Positions 8,311-19,454 of a DNA stretch of 64,000 nucleotides are shown here, piece after piece. The DNA is from Phytohabitans maris (GTDB lineage: Bacteria > Actinomycetota > Actinomycetes > Mycobacteriales > Micromonosporaceae), in assembly GCF_031085175.1 (NCBI RefSeq), contig NZ_JAVHUY010000029.1, forward strand, positions 62,001 through 126,000. Direction: 5' to 3'. Numbering within the stretch: the stretch's first letter is position 1; each line of letters begins with the position of its first letter. A model generated the notes under the pieces. The model did not search any database and had not been told where the DNA came from. It worked only from the letters and a program-made list of their open reading frames with translations. Position numbers and translations under genes: made by a program.

Positions 8311-9299
8311 CGGTCCACCGCCATCGAGCGCAGCAGCGCGTCCTGGACCAGCCGCTGCGCGGTCAGCGCGTCCTGCCGCTCCTGGGCCGCCTGCAGCGCC
8401 GGGATGTCGAGCAGGTCCAGCCCCCGGTGTACGGCCTTGAGGAACCGGATGGAGAGCCGGGCCGCCTCGACGCTGTCCTCGCGGAATGGGAACTGGTCGA
8501 GCTGCCACACCCCGTTCCAGTCATTGATCTTGAGGGTGTAGAAGAACTCGAAGATCTCGGTGAGGTGGACGGTGCCCACCACCAGGTCGTCGTCCCAGCC
8601 GCGCAGGTTGTCGTTGACGTCCATGCCGAACAGGCGGCCGTGGTCGATGAGCAGCTGGGCGGCGTCGGCGGGCGACTCGCCGCCGTAGAGGGAGTGGCCG
8701 AAGTCGAGCAGCACGCCGACGTTGTCCAGGCCGATCTGCTGGATGCCCAGCAGCGCGCGGGCGGCCGAGTCCCAGGTCATGTGCACCCGCGGCTCGCGTG
8801 GCTTGTACTCGATCGCGAAGCGCAGGTCGGGGTGGGCGGCGGCGAGCTCGCGCATGCCGTCGACGGCGAGCGACCACAGCCGCCGGTGGTTGACCTGGAA
8901 CGGGTAGTCCCAGCCGTCCTGGCCGGGCCAGATCTTGACGTAGTCGGCGCCGAGCTCGCGGACCACGCCGGCGGCCTCGTGCATCAGGTCGAGGGCGGCG
9001 GCGCGGGCGGCCGGGTCGGGGTTGGTGAACGCGCCCTTGGCGAACCGCCGCAGGTAGATCTCCGGGGTGATGCCGATCGCGCTGAGGCCGGCGGCGGCGA
9101 GCGCGTCCTTGACCTCGGACAGGCCGACACCGGGGGTGAACGGGTAGTTCAGGTCGACCACGGAGAGCTCGCCGACCTCGCCGGCGCGGGCGATCGCCTC
9201 CAGCGTGGTGACGGCGGGACCGTAGCCGTCCACGGCGTACCGGTCGACGTAGCTGGCGAAGTGCCACAGTCCGGCACCGAACCTCGGTTCGCTTGACAT
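8307..9299 (-). CDS. Sugar isomerase/epimerase, xylose-isomerase-like TIM barrel
   Basis: A 330-residue AP-endonuclease-2/xylose-isomerase-like TIM barrel. Candidate metal ligands lie in [11 protein letters not shown], in [12 protein letters not shown] (Asp and His), in MDVNDN and in the Glu of HLTEIFEF. These enzymes interconvert aldoses and ketoses or epimerise ketoses. Its place between transporter and split transketolase suggests it converts the imported sugar to the ketose that the kinase phosphorylates; in the known D-apiose route this step is D-apiose to D-apulose. The assignment to apiose is inference. Its start is preceded by a third copy of the operon palindrome and by a hairpin that follows the binding-protein gene. 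Confidence 0.8.
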   Translation of the reverse strand: MSSEPRFGAGLWHFASYVDRYAVDGYGPAVTTLEAIARAGEVGELSVVDLNYPFTPGVGLSEVKDALAAAGLSAIGITPEIYLRRFAKGAFTNPDPAARAAALDLMHEAAGVVRELGADYVKIWPGQDGWDYPFQVNHRRLWSLAVDGMRELAAAHPDLRFAIEYKPREPRVHMTWDSAARALLGIQQIGLDNVGVLLDFGHSLYGGESPADAAQLLIDHGRLFGMDVNDNLRGWDDDLVVGTVHLTEIFEFFYTLKINDWNGVWQLDQFPFREDSVEAARLSIRFLKAVHRGLDLLDIPALQAAQERQDALTAQRLVQDALLRSMAVDR

Positions 9300-9312
9300 A
9301 TCTATTCAACTC

Positions 9313-9326
9313 CGAAATCTGATTCA
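9313..9326. promoter_or_regulatory. Candidate SorC operator upstream of isomerase gene
   Basis: CGAAATCTGATTCA fits yGAAT-N4-ATTCr with one mismatch in the left arm. It lies 14 bp upstream of the isomerase start. Two ATTCAA direct repeats (9304-9309 and 9323-9328) overlap or flank it. Confidence 0.4.
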
Positions 9327-9343
9327 AGTGAAGCTTATCAGAA

Positions 9344-9384
9344 CCCGGTGGGGGCGCAAGATCGTGTCCCGCGCCCCCACCCGG
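9344..9384 (-). terminator. Hairpin after the solute-binding-protein gene
   Basis: Fourteen-base arms (9344-9357 and 9371-9384) pair with one mismatch around a 13-base loop. It lies just after the stop of the binding-protein gene and before the isomerase gene, so it could stop or attenuate transcription between the transport and catabolic halves of the operon, or protect the upstream mRNA. Confidence 0.6.
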
Positions 9385-9393
9385 GGCCCGCGG

Positions 9394-11541
<2,148 letters not shown>

Positions 11542-11545
<4 letters not shown>

Positions 11546-13098
11546 GCGGTGGCTCCGTTCGCGGGTGGGGTCGGCTCGGCTTCGCCGGAGACCGCCATGA
11601 GCTGTTCCTTGCTGGTCGTGGCCGGGTCGAGCAGCTGCATCACCCGGCCGCGGTACATCACCACCACGTGGGTGGCCGCGTTCAGCGCCTCGCTCAGCTC
11701 CGAGGTGGCGAACAGCACCGCGACGCCGCGCCGGGCCTGCTCGGCCATCAGCGCGAAGATGTCGGCCTTGGCGCCGACGTCGATGCCGCGGGTCGGCTCG
11801 TCCAGCAGCAGCGCGCGGGGCTCGGTGAGCAGCGCCTTGCCGATGACGACCTTCTGCTGGTTGCCGCCGGAGAGCGAGGTGATCGGCGCGGTCGGGCCGG
11901 CCGCCTTGACCGTGACGTCGGCGCTGACCCGGTCGATCGCCGCGGACTCGCGCCGGCCGGCGACGAACGGGCCGAACAGGAACCGCCCGATCGAGGCCAG
12001 CGAGAGGTTGTCGCCGACCGACATGGTCTGCACCAGGCCGTCGCGCTGGCGGTCCTCGGGCACCAGCACCAGGCCGAGGCCGATCCGCTCGCCGACGCTC
12101 GCCCCGGTGACGTCCCGGCCGTCGACCCGGACGGTACCGGCGCGTGCCGGCAGGCGGCCGGCGAGCGCCTCGAGCAGCTCGGTGCGGCCGGCGCCCATGA
12201 GGCCGTACAGGCAGACGATCTGTCCGGCCCGGACGGTGAGGCTGAGCTCCTCGACGGCGAGCCGGGCCGGGTTGGTCGGGTCGACCACGCTCAGCCCCTC
12301 GATCTCCAGGACCGGGTCGCCGGCCGGCAGCTCCAGCCGCGGGTACAGGTCGTCGGGGCTGCGCCCGACCATGTTCGCCACGATCCAGGCCAGGTCGACC
12401 TCGGCGGCCCGCCCGGTGGCGACCAGCGCGCCGTCGCGCAGCACCGCCACGTCGTCGGCGATCTCCAGCGCCTCCTCCAGGTGGTGGGAGATGTAGACGA
12501 CCGCCACGCCGTTGCCGGTCAGCTCGTGGATCACCCGGAAGAGCACCTCGACCTCGGAGGCGCTCAGCGCGGAGGTGGGCTCGTCCATGATGAGCACCCG
12601 GGCGTCCAACGAGATGGCCCGCGCGATCTCGACGATCTGCTGCTGGCCCAGGCGCAGGTCGCCGACGAGGGCGTCCGGGTCGATCGGCTCCTCCAGCCGC
12701 TCCAGCAGCGCGGCCGTCGCCTGCCGCTGGGCGCGCGAGCTGACCAGGCCACCGCGGCCGGTGCGCTCGCGCCCGAGGAAGACGTTGTCGGTGACGCTGA
12801 GGTTGGGGCAGAGGTTGAGCTCCTGGTGGATGATCGCCACGCCGTGGGCGACCGCGTCCGCCGCCGATCGGAACGCGACCGGCTCGCCGTCCAGCTCGAT
12901 CGTGCCGGTGGAGGGCTGCTCGACGCCGGCCAGGATCTTCATCAGCGTGGACTTGCCCGCGCCGTTCTCGCCGAACAGGGCGGTGACCGCCCCGGCGCGG
13001 ACGCTGAAGTCGACGCCCTTGAGCGCGTGCGTGCCGCCGTACACCTTCGCGACCGCGCTGGCCCGCATGACCACCGGCCGGCCCGCGGCCGGGCTCAT
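11542..13098 (-). CDS. Sugar ABC transporter ATPase with two nucleotide-binding domains (RbsA type)
   Basis: A 518-residue duplicated ATPase of the CUT2 class. The first domain has Walker A GENGAGKST, a degenerate signature (LRLGQQQIVEIA) and Walker B VLIMDEPTSAL. The second has the altered Walker A GLMGAGRTE, normal for RbsA-like proteins, then LSGGNQQKVVIGKAL and ALLLDEPTRGIDVGAK. It powers the permease encoded next. It starts with ATG overlapping the stop of the DUF2291 gene (13095-13098). Confidence 0.93.
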
Positions 13099-13760
13099 GG
13101 CGCGATCTCCAGGCGGATCGGGGTGACCTGGATCAGCTTCGGGTTGCCGCCGTACGTGAACGCGCCGACGAACGACACCTGGCTGCCCTCCGCGCCGGCG
13201 GCGTCCACTCCGGCCAGTACCTTCGCCTTGACCTGGTTGTTGAGCTCGGTCGACGCGTCGGCGTACTCGAGCTGGTTGAGGAACTGGTCGAACGTGATCA
13301 GCCCGGTCGCGTCGCGCAGGGCGGTGCCGTTGATCGCCGGCCCGATCTGGAGGCTGACCCGCACGCCCTCGGGCAGGCCGGCGATCTCCAGCGGCAGCAG
13401 CGTGCCGGAGACCTTCCCGGCCACGCCGGTGCCGGAGGCGGCGAACGCGTACCGGGCGTTCGGGCCGTCCCGGTGCCCGTACCGCTCACCGGCGGCCTGC
13501 GGGTCGGCGGCGATCGCGGTCAGCAGCTCGGCGATCGCGGTCGCGTTCTTCTCGATCGCGGGCACGACCTCCGAGTCGTACCGCTCGGTGGCGTACTCGG
13601 TGGCGTCGAAACGGTGGCCGCCCGCGGACGCCGCCTCGTCCGTGTCGACCACCTTGGTGGTCGCGGCGATCGCGACCGCCAGCGCCAGCAGCAGCACGCC
13701 GGCGATCAGCGACGGGCGTCGCAGCAGGGTCACGGCGGCGGGTCGGGCTCGTTGGGTCAT
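13095..13760 (-). CDS. DUF2291 family membrane-anchored protein of a sugar transport operon
   Basis: A 221-residue protein with one N-terminal membrane segment (residues about 15-35) and an extracytoplasmic domain. It matches the DUF2291 pattern as I know it: FDATEYATERYDSEVVPAIEKN, then GERYG, a small beta domain (QIGPAINGTALRDATGLITF) and QFLNQLEYADASTELNNQ. DUF2291 genes are repeatedly found inside CUT2 sugar ABC operons, and the protein is thought to be an accessory, but its function is unknown. It sits between the kinase and ATPase genes and is translationally coupled to the latter. Confidence 0.82.
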   Translation of the reverse strand: MTQRARPAAVTLLRRPSLIAGVLLLALAVAIAATTKVVDTDEAASAGGHRFDATEYATERYDSEVVPAIEKNATAIAELLTAIAADPQAAGERYGHRDGPNARYAFAASGTGVAGKVSGTLLPLEIAGLPEGVRVSLQIGPAINGTALRDATGLITFDQFLNQLEYADASTELNNQVKAKVLAGVDAAGAEGSQVSFVGAFTYGGNPKLIQVTPIRLEIAP

Positions 13761-13787
13761 CGCGGGGTCGTCCTCTCCTGAGGTGGG

Positions 13788-15296
13788 TCAGCGGCCGGTG
13801 CCGGGGGATTCGGCCAAGGGGGTGCGGACCCGCGACCGGGCGACCGCACCGGACCAGGCCGCCCGCCGGGCGGCCCGCACGCCGGCGGCGAGCGCCGGCT
13901 CGACCAGCGTCCCAGCGGCCGCCGGCGCCGCCTCAACGCCGGGGGAACCGGCCGGAACGGGCGAAGCGGTCAGGCCCAGGGCCTGCCGGGCGAGCGTGGC
14001 CGCGCCGAGCGCCGACGCGTCCGGCAGGTCGGTCACCCGCACCGGCCGGCCGAGCAGGTCGGCCTGGATCCGCATCAGCCGCCGGCTGGCCGTGGCCGCG
14101 CCGTCCGCGTGCAGCACCTCGATGGCGGCCCCGGGGCTCGCCTCGATCGCCTCGACCACGTCGGCGACCTGGTGCGCGACGCTCTCCAGCGCGGCCAGCG
14201 CCAGGTGCGCGCGCTCGGTGCCGCCGGTGACGCCGGTGAGCAGGCCGGTCGCGGACCGGTCCCAGTACGGCGCGCCGAGCCCGGAGAAGGCCGGCACGAA
14301 ATGCACGCCGCCGGTGTCGTCCACCGCCTCGGCGGCCTTGTCCAGATGGGTGGCGTCGGGCAGGTCGAGGGTGCGGGCCATCCACGCCAGCGCGGCGCCG
14401 GAGGCGATGATGTTGCCCTCCCGGGCGTACGTCGGCCGGCCGGTCAGCCAGGCGAGCGTCGTGGCGACCCCGGCCGGCGGGTCGTCCAGCCGGGCCACCG
14501 GCGCCATCACCGACGAACCCGTGCCGTAGGTCGACTTGCCGCTCCCGGGCAGCCGGCAGCCGTGCTGGTACAGGGCGGCGTGCGAGTCGGCCAGCACGGC
14601 GGCCACCGGCAGCGCGGGCGGCAGGAACCCCAGGTCGGCGGTGACCCCGAAACCGGCGTCCGAGGCGCGGACCTCCGGCAGGACGGCGCGCGGCACGCCG
14701 AACGCGTCGAGCAGCTCGTCGTGCCAGTCCAGCGTGGCCAGGTCGAACAGCAGCGTGCGGGAGGCGTTGCCGGCCTCGCAGGCGAACACCGCCCCGCCGG
14801 TCAGCCGCCACACCAGCCAGGCGTCGACCGTACCGAGCGCGACGCCGGCCCCGCCCGGCCCCGCCGCCCCCAGCAGCCAGGCCATCTTGGGCGCGGAGAA
14901 CATCGGGTCCAGCGGCAGGCCGGTGCGCCGGCGTACGGCCCCGCCGAGCCCCGCCCTCGCCAGCTCGTCGCACCGGTCGGCGGCCCGGGCGTCCTGCCAG
15001 CCCAGCACCGGACCGATCGGCCGGCCGGTGCCCCGGTCCCAGGCCACGACCGACTCCCGCTGGTTCGACACGGCGACCGCCGCCGGCGTCACGCCTGCGG
15101 CGGCGGCCAGGCAGTCGCGCACGGCCAGCTCGACGCTGCGCCAGATGTCGGCGGCGTCCTGCTCGACCCAGCCGGGACGCGGAAACGCGACGCCGACCGG
15201 GGCGGAGCCGCGCGCCAGGACCGTACCGCCGGCGTCGACGAGCAGCGCCTTGGTGTTCGTCGTGCCCTGGTCGACCGACAAGACCGCGTCCATCAC
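13788..15296 (-). CDS. FGGY-family carbohydrate kinase
   Basis: A 502-residue two-domain FGGY kinase, first gene of the operon. The N-terminal ATPase-fold motif LSVDQGTTNTKALLVD, the substrate region VAVSNQRESVVAWD and the catalytic-base region VLADSHAALYQHG followed by KSTYGTGSSVM are visible, as is the FGGY C-domain signature around LHADGAATASRRLMRIQADLL. It is glycerol-kinase-like, so it would phosphorylate a small polyol or ketose. In a D-apiose pathway it would make D-apulose 4-phosphate; xylulose or erythrulose kinase activity is the main alternative. GTG at 15296 and ATG at 15293 are both possible starts. The last 70 residues are Ala/Pro-rich and may be disordered. Confidence 0.88.
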   Translation of the reverse strand: MMDAVLSVDQGTTNTKALLVDAGGTVLARGSAPVGVAFPRPGWVEQDAADIWRSVELAVRDCLAAAAGVTPAAVAVSNQRESVVAWDRGTGRPIGPVLGWQDARAADRCDELARAGLGGAVRRRTGLPLDPMFSAPKMAWLLGAAGPGGAGVALGTVDAWLVWRLTGGAVFACEAGNASRTLLFDLATLDWHDELLDAFGVPRAVLPEVRASDAGFGVTADLGFLPPALPVAAVLADSHAALYQHGCRLPGSGKSTYGTGSSVMAPVARLDDPPAGVATTLAWLTGRPTYAREGNIIASGAALAWMARTLDLPDATHLDKAAEAVDDTGGVHFVPAFSGLGAPYWDRSATGLLTGVTGGTERAHLALAALESVAHQVADVVEAIEASPGAAIEVLHADGAATASRRLMRIQADLLGRPVRVTDLPDASALGAATLARQALGLTASPVPAGSPGVEAAPAAAGTLVEPALAAGVRAARRAAWSGAVARSRVRTPLAESPGTGR

Positions 15297-15307
15297 CCAC
15301 CCGCTAG

Positions 15308-15321
15308 CGAATATCCATTCG
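15308..15321. promoter_or_regulatory. Candidate SorC operator at kinase promoter
   Basis: CGAATATCCATTCG has perfect 5-base arms around a 4-base spacer. It lies 12 bp upstream of the kinase start, a position suited to repression of the operon. Confidence 0.5.
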
Positions 15322-15499
15322 ACCTTGAATCAACTAGCGATCAGGTTACGGCTCGTTGGCGGCGGCGTGTCAAGGGCTGGTTGCGTACTCGTTACCGGTT
15401 CGGGCGTCCCGCGTGCTCCCGCCCATGATCATCACCCACCGGAACTCCTTGACGGCGGATTGCCGGCCCGTTACGGTGCCGTTGCATAGTTCATCCATA

Positions 15500-15515
15500 G
15501 TGAATTTCTATTCAC
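15500..15515. promoter_or_regulatory. Candidate SorC operator at DUF1593 promoter
   Basis: GTGAATTTCTATTCAC has perfect 6-base arms around a 4-base spacer, the same architecture as the site at 15308. It lies 46 bp upstream of the DUF1593 start, in the shared 265-bp divergent region, so both transcription units are probably controlled by one regulator. Confidence 0.55.
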
Positions 15516-15561
15516 GTGAGCCGCCTTTCAGCACGGGGGAGACGCCGCAAAAGGAGAAGCG

Positions 15562-17151
15562 ATGAGCGGGCAAGTACCGGTGGCCGGGTCCGGCCGCTGG
15601 AAGAGGTACGCGAGAGTCTGCCTGTCGATGGCCGTGGTACTCGCGCTGCCGGCGACGGTCGGCGCCGCCCAGGCCAGCGCCGAGCCGCGGGCGACCGACC
15701 GCGGAGGCTCGCACGGCGACGGCGACCGGCGCGACAAGCCACGCACGATCGTCACCACTGACATCGAGACCGACGACTACAACTCGGTGATCCGCTACCT
15801 GCTCTACACCAACGAGGTCGACACGGAGGCGATCGTCTACACGAGCTCCCGGTTCCACTTCGCCGGCGACGGCAAGGGCACGCCGTTCTTCCTGCCCGGC
15901 CGCGAGTACACGGAGCCGGTCACCTCCTGGCGGTGGACCGGCACCGAGCACATCCAGAACCTCATCGCCGAGTACGCCAAGGGGTACCGCAACCTGCTCA
16001 AGCACGACCGCGGCTACCCGACGCCCCAGCACCTGCTCAGCCTCGTGAAGGTCGGCAACATCAACTTCGAGGGCGACATGGCCGCCGACACCGAAGGCTC
16101 GGACGCCATCAAGAAGGTCCTGCTGGACAACAAGGGCGGGCCGGTCTACCTGCAGGTGTGGGGCGGCAGCAACACCATCGCCCGCGCGCTGCTCTCCATC
16201 GAGGAGCAGTACCGCGACACGCCACAGTGGACGAAGATCTACGAGAAGGTCTCCGCGAAGGCCGTCATCACCATGCAGGGCAAGCAGGACACCACCTACG
16301 ACCAGTACATCAGCGTCAAGTGGCCGAAGATCCTGACCACCAACGTCGGCTCCGGCACCTGGGGCTTCTACGGCAAGAACTCCACCAAGCCGGTGGACCC
16401 CGAGGCGCTCAAGTACTTCGACGGCCGGTGGATCGCGGCGAACATTCTGGAGAACGGCCCGCTCGGCGACAAGTACCGGGTCTGGGGCGACAAGAAGGCC
16501 CTCGCCGGCGACCCGCTCGACATCTTCGGCGACCTGACCAACACCAGCGGCTGGCTGCCGCCGCGGGAACGGTTCGACTTCCTCTCCGAGGGCGACAACC
16601 CCGCCTTCATCTACCTGTTCGACACCGGGCTGCGCAGCCTGGAGGACTGGACGTACGGCGGCTGGGGACACCGGGTCGTGCAGAGCACGACCACCCCGAA
16701 CTACTGGGTCTCCGGGCCGGCGGAGAAGAACAAGGCCGGCGTGGAGGTCCGCGGGTACGGCAGCGGCCGGTGGGCCGAGGCCGAACAGCTCGACTTCGCC
16801 GCCCGGCTGGGCTGGATGAGCGCCGACAGCTACGCCGACGCCAACCACCACCCGGTCGTCAGCGTCAAGAGCGGCGTGGACGTCAAGGCCCGGCCGGGCA
16901 GCCGGATCACCGTCAGCGACGCCGTCCGCGACCCCGACGGCGACCGGGTCGGCGTCCGGTGGTGGCAGTACCGCGAAGCCGACACCTACGCCGGCGAGGT
17001 GGCCATCGCCGACAGCACCGCGCTCCGCACCGCCGTCACCATCCCGGCCGACGCCAAGCCGGGGGAGACCGTGCACCTGATCCTGGAGGCCACGGACACC
17101 GGCAAGCCGGCGCTCACCCGGTACCAGCGGGTCATCGTCCACATCGTCTGA
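15562..17151 (+). CDS. Secreted DUF1593 (nucleoside-hydrolase-like) protein
   Basis: A 529-residue exported protein. A signal peptide spans residues 1-40 (RWKRYAR, hydrophobic core, AQASA). The mature domain is the nucleoside-hydrolase-like DUF1593 fold: TTDIETDDYNS carries the Asp cluster (Asp67, Asp71, Asp72) that corresponds to the calcium-binding DxDxxxDD of nucleoside hydrolases. A C-terminal Ig-like beta domain starts near residue 430 (NHHPVVSVKSG, later DPDGDRVGVRWW). The catalytic activity of DUF1593 is not established as far as I know. Nucleoside hydrolases cleave furanosides, and this gene is divergent from a pentose operon with which it shares an operator, so it may release that operon's sugar outside the cell. 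A strong AAAAGGAGAAG ribosome-binding site precedes ATG 15562. Confidence 0.85.
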   Translation: MSGQVPVAGSGRWKRYARVCLSMAVVLALPATVGAAQASAEPRATDRGGSHGDGDRRDKPRTIVTTDIETDDYNSVIRYLLYTNEVDTEAIVYTSSRFHFAGDGKGTPFFLPGREYTEPVTSWRWTGTEHIQNLIAEYAKGYRNLLKHDRGYPTPQHLLSLVKVGNINFEGDMAADTEGSDAIKKVLLDNKGGPVYLQVWGGSNTIARALLSIEEQYRDTPQWTKIYEKVSAKAVITMQGKQDTTYDQYISVKWPKILTTNVGSGTWGFYGKNSTKPVDPEALKYFDGRWIAANILENGPLGDKYRVWGDKKALAGDPLDIFGDLTNTSGWLPPRERFDFLSEGDNPAFIYLFDTGLRSLEDWTYGGWGHRVVQSTTTPNYWVSGPAEKNKAGVEVRGYGSGRWAEAEQLDFAARLGWMSADSYADANHHPVVSVKSGVDVKARPGSRITVSDAVRDPDGDRVGVRWWQYREADTYAGEVAIADSTALRTAVTIPADAKPGETVHLILEATDTGKPALTRYQRVIVHIV

Positions 17152-17168
17152 GACCGGGAACGTCCACC

Positions 17169-17209
17169 GGTGGGTGCCGCCCGCGACCTGGCTCGGGGCG
17201 GCACCCACC
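17169..17209 (+). terminator. Strong hairpin after DUF1593 gene
   Basis: Perfect 14-base arms (17169-17182 and 17196-17209) surround a 13-base loop, starting 17 bp after the stop codon. This is a typical GC-rich, T-less actinobacterial terminator. Confidence 0.7.
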
Positions 17210-17384
17210 GCCGTCCGGCGCCGCTCTGGCTCCACTAAGGACCTGGCCGTCCTGGCGCGCCGGTCCTCGCCGGCCCCGCTCCGGCTGGCGCGGCGCACGC
17301 CGACCGATGAGTTTGGCCTCCTCCGGCGGTCAATAGGAGGTATCGACCTCGATGGGAGGTCGACCGCCCTACTGGGGGACGAGT

Positions 17385-18773
17385 ATGAAGAAGGTGTTTG
17401 TGGCACTGGTCGCCGGCCTGCTGGTCGGCGGGTCGGCGACGAGCGCGCCGGCGGAGGCGGCCACGGGCGGCCGGCACAGCTACACCGGCGTGATCGACGG
17501 CGCGGAGTATCGGGTGGAGACACCGGCGGACTGGAACGGCACGCTGGTCTTGTTCAGCCACGGCTACTATCCGCCTGACTTCCCGATCCAGGACATACTG
17601 GTGGCCAACGCCGAGGAGAGCGAGGAGTGGCTGCTCGACCACGGCTACGCGCTGGCCGCCTCGATGTACCAGGACGACGGCGTCGGCTACCTGGTCGAGG
17701 ACGCGATCCAGGACCAGTTGGCGCTGCTTGACTGGTTCGAGGCGAATCTGGGTAGACCACATCGGACTGTGGTGACTGGACAGTCGCTCGGCGTCGCGAT
17801 CTCGACGCTGCTCGTCGAGCGGTACCCGCGGCGGTTCGACGGCCTGCTGACGCTGTGCGGTGCCTATGACCCGTTGAACACGTTCAACACGGCTCTGGAC
17901 GTCAACTTCGCGGTCAAGACGCTGCTCGCCGCGGGCGAGGACATCGACCTGGTGGGCGCCGCCGATCCGGTCGCCAGCCGCGACGCGATGGTGGCGGCGG
18001 TCGACCGGGCGCGGACCACGCCGCAGGGGCAGGCGCGGCTCGCGCTGGCCGCCGCGTTCGGCAATGTCACCGGGTGGTACTTCTCGTTGCAGCCGAAGCC
18101 GACCGACCCGGCCGGCTGGATCCAGCAGCAGGTCGAGTGGGTCAAGTGGGCGAAGGTCTACGGCAACGGTCCGGTCGCGTTCGCCGGCATCGCCGAGGTG
18201 GCCGGTGGCAATCCACTGTGGAACGCCGGAGTGGACTACGCCCGGCAGCTCACGCGATCCAGCCAGCACGACGCGGTCCGGCGGGCGTACCGGGACGCCG
18301 GGCTGGATCTGCGTGCGGACCTGGCCACGCTGGCGGCGGCGCCGCGGATCGCGCCGCGGCCCGGTGCGGTCCGCTACATGTACCAGTACGGGGTGCCGGT
18401 CGGGCGTACGCCGGTGCCGGTGCTGTCGTTGCACACCACGGGCGACGGTGGGGCGTCGCCGGACCAGGAGCGGTGGTACGCGCGGCAGGTCCGCCGCGCC
18501 GGCGATCCGGGCCAGCTGCGCCAGCTGTACGTGGAGCGGGGCGGCCACTGCTCGTTCAGCGCCGCGGAGGAGGTGACCGCCCTGCGCGCGCTGCTGGCCA
18601 AGGTGGAGACGGGCCGGTGGCCGGAGACCAGCCCGGGCCGGCTGAACGCGGCGGCGAACGGGTTCGACCCGCACTTCCATCAGGTGCTGGACCTGGGCAC
18701 CTTCACCAAGGGCGTGCTGCCGCCCGGGTTCACCCGCTACACCCCGCCCACCACGCCGCGGCCGTCCCGCTGA
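17385..18773 (+). CDS. Secreted alpha/beta hydrolase
   Basis: A 462-residue exported alpha/beta-hydrolase. Residues 1-27 form a signal peptide (MKKVFVALVAGLLVGG, cleavage near AEAA). The oxyanion-hole region LFSHGYYPPDF, the nucleophile elbow TGQSLG (Ser134) and the late catalytic His in GGHCSF (about residue 388) are visible; a long helical lid lies between. The substrate is unknown; esterase/lipase or tannase-like activity are possibilities. I chose ATG 17385 with GGGGGA before it; an in-frame ATG at 17352, with AGGAGG ten bases upstream, would add 11 residues to the signal peptide and is a real alternative. Confidence 0.82.
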   Translation: MKKVFVALVAGLLVGGSATSAPAEAATGGRHSYTGVIDGAEYRVETPADWNGTLVLFSHGYYPPDFPIQDILVANAEESEEWLLDHGYALAASMYQDDGVGYLVEDAIQDQLALLDWFEANLGRPHRTVVTGQSLGVAISTLLVERYPRRFDGLLTLCGAYDPLNTFNTALDVNFAVKTLLAAGEDIDLVGAADPVASRDAMVAAVDRARTTPQGQARLALAAAFGNVTGWYFSLQPKPTDPAGWIQQQVEWVKWAKVYGNGPVAFAGIAEVAGGNPLWNAGVDYARQLTRSSQHDAVRRAYRDAGLDLRADLATLAAAPRIAPRPGAVRYMYQYGVPVGRTPVPVLSLHTTGDGGASPDQERWYARQVRRAGDPGQLRQLYVERGGHCSFSAAEEVTALRALLAKVETGRWPETSPGRLNAAANGFDPHFHQVLDLGTFTKGVLPPGFTRYTPPTTPRPSR

Positions 18774-18788
18774 CGCCGCAGGCACGTC

Positions 18789-19403
18789 TCACCGCTGCCC
18801 GCCGTGCCTTGTGTGGTCGCGGCCGGCGGCGGTGAGACCAGTCACGCCGCGGTCGCTCGCGTCGCCGCAGCCGCAGTCGCCGTGGTCGCCGGATGCCCGC
18901 GCGGTGCCGAGCAGTTCGTGCATGCCGTCCAGCAGGTCGGCCAGGGACACCTGCTCGGCGGTGACCAGCAGCGGCAGGATCAGGTCGTTCTCCTTGGCCA
19001 GGTGCGCGGCGAACAGCGCGGACAGTGCGCGGGCCGCCGCGGCGGCGGTCATCGGCGTGGTCGCGGTCTCCACCTCGCCGACCAGGGCGGTGATCGCCCG
19101 GTGTTCGGACATCATGCCGTCCACGAGCAGTTGGCCGCCGGGTTGGGCGGCGGCGCACGGGTACATGGCCGCCTCCTCGGCCGCGGCGTGCGGTAGCAGT
19201 TCGGCGTGCAGCCAGCCGGTCGGCTGGTCGCGCCGCTGCCAGGTGCGCCGTGAGCTGCCGATCGAGGCCGCCTCGAGCAGCGCCGCCACGTGGTCGGCGA
19301 GCGTGGTGGCGAGGGCGGCGTGATGGCGAACGACGGCCCGCGCGGCGCGGCGATCGGCGGCCTGGCGGGTCTGGTCGGCGTGATCTGTGTTCGGCTGTGA
19401 CAT
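18789..19403 (-). CDS. Hemerythrin-like (HHE) domain protein
   Basis: A 204-residue cytosolic protein of the HHE cation-binding family. The four-helix bundle carries His/Glu residues suited to a di-iron site: RHHAALATTLADHV, WLHAELLPHAAAEE, MSEHRAI and FAAHLAKENDLILP. A Cys/Gly/His-rich tail (DHGDCGCGDASD) follows. Hemerythrin-like proteins in actinobacteria bind or detoxify oxygen, NO or peroxide. It is divergent from an Fe-S-type HTH regulator gene, and the 51-bp gap holds a perfect 12-bp palindrome, so the two are almost certainly a regulator-target pair. Confidence 0.82.
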   Translation of the reverse strand: MSQPNTDHADQTRQAADRRAARAVVRHHAALATTLADHVAALLEAASIGSSRRTWQRRDQPTGWLHAELLPHAAAEEAAMYPCAAAQPGGQLLVDGMMSEHRAITALVGEVETATTPMTAAAAARALSALFAAHLAKENDLILPLLVTAEQVSLADLLDGMHELLGTARASGDHGDCGCGDASDRGVTGLTAAGRDHTRHGGQR

Positions 19404-19434
19404 GGCACCCCGTCCCTATTTTTGAGGTCGTTCG

Positions 19435-19446
19435 ACGTTATAACGT
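19435..19446. promoter_or_regulatory. Perfect palindrome between hemerythrin and regulator genes
   Basis: ACGTTATAACGT is perfectly palindromic and unusually AT-rich for this window. It is 9 bp before the regulator ATG and 32 bp before the hemerythrin start, so it could repress both. Confidence 0.6.
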
Positions 19447-19454
19447 TAGTCGAC

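Noticed and set aside
11668-14529. Very long plus-strand open frame opposite the ABC ATPase, DUF2291 and kinase genes
   Set aside because: It is entirely antisense to three well-supported genes with clear family motifs.
15508-17523. Long minus-strand frame opposite DUF1593
   Set aside because: The DUF1593 gene has a signal peptide, catalytic Asp cluster and strong ribosome-binding site; the opposite frame has none.
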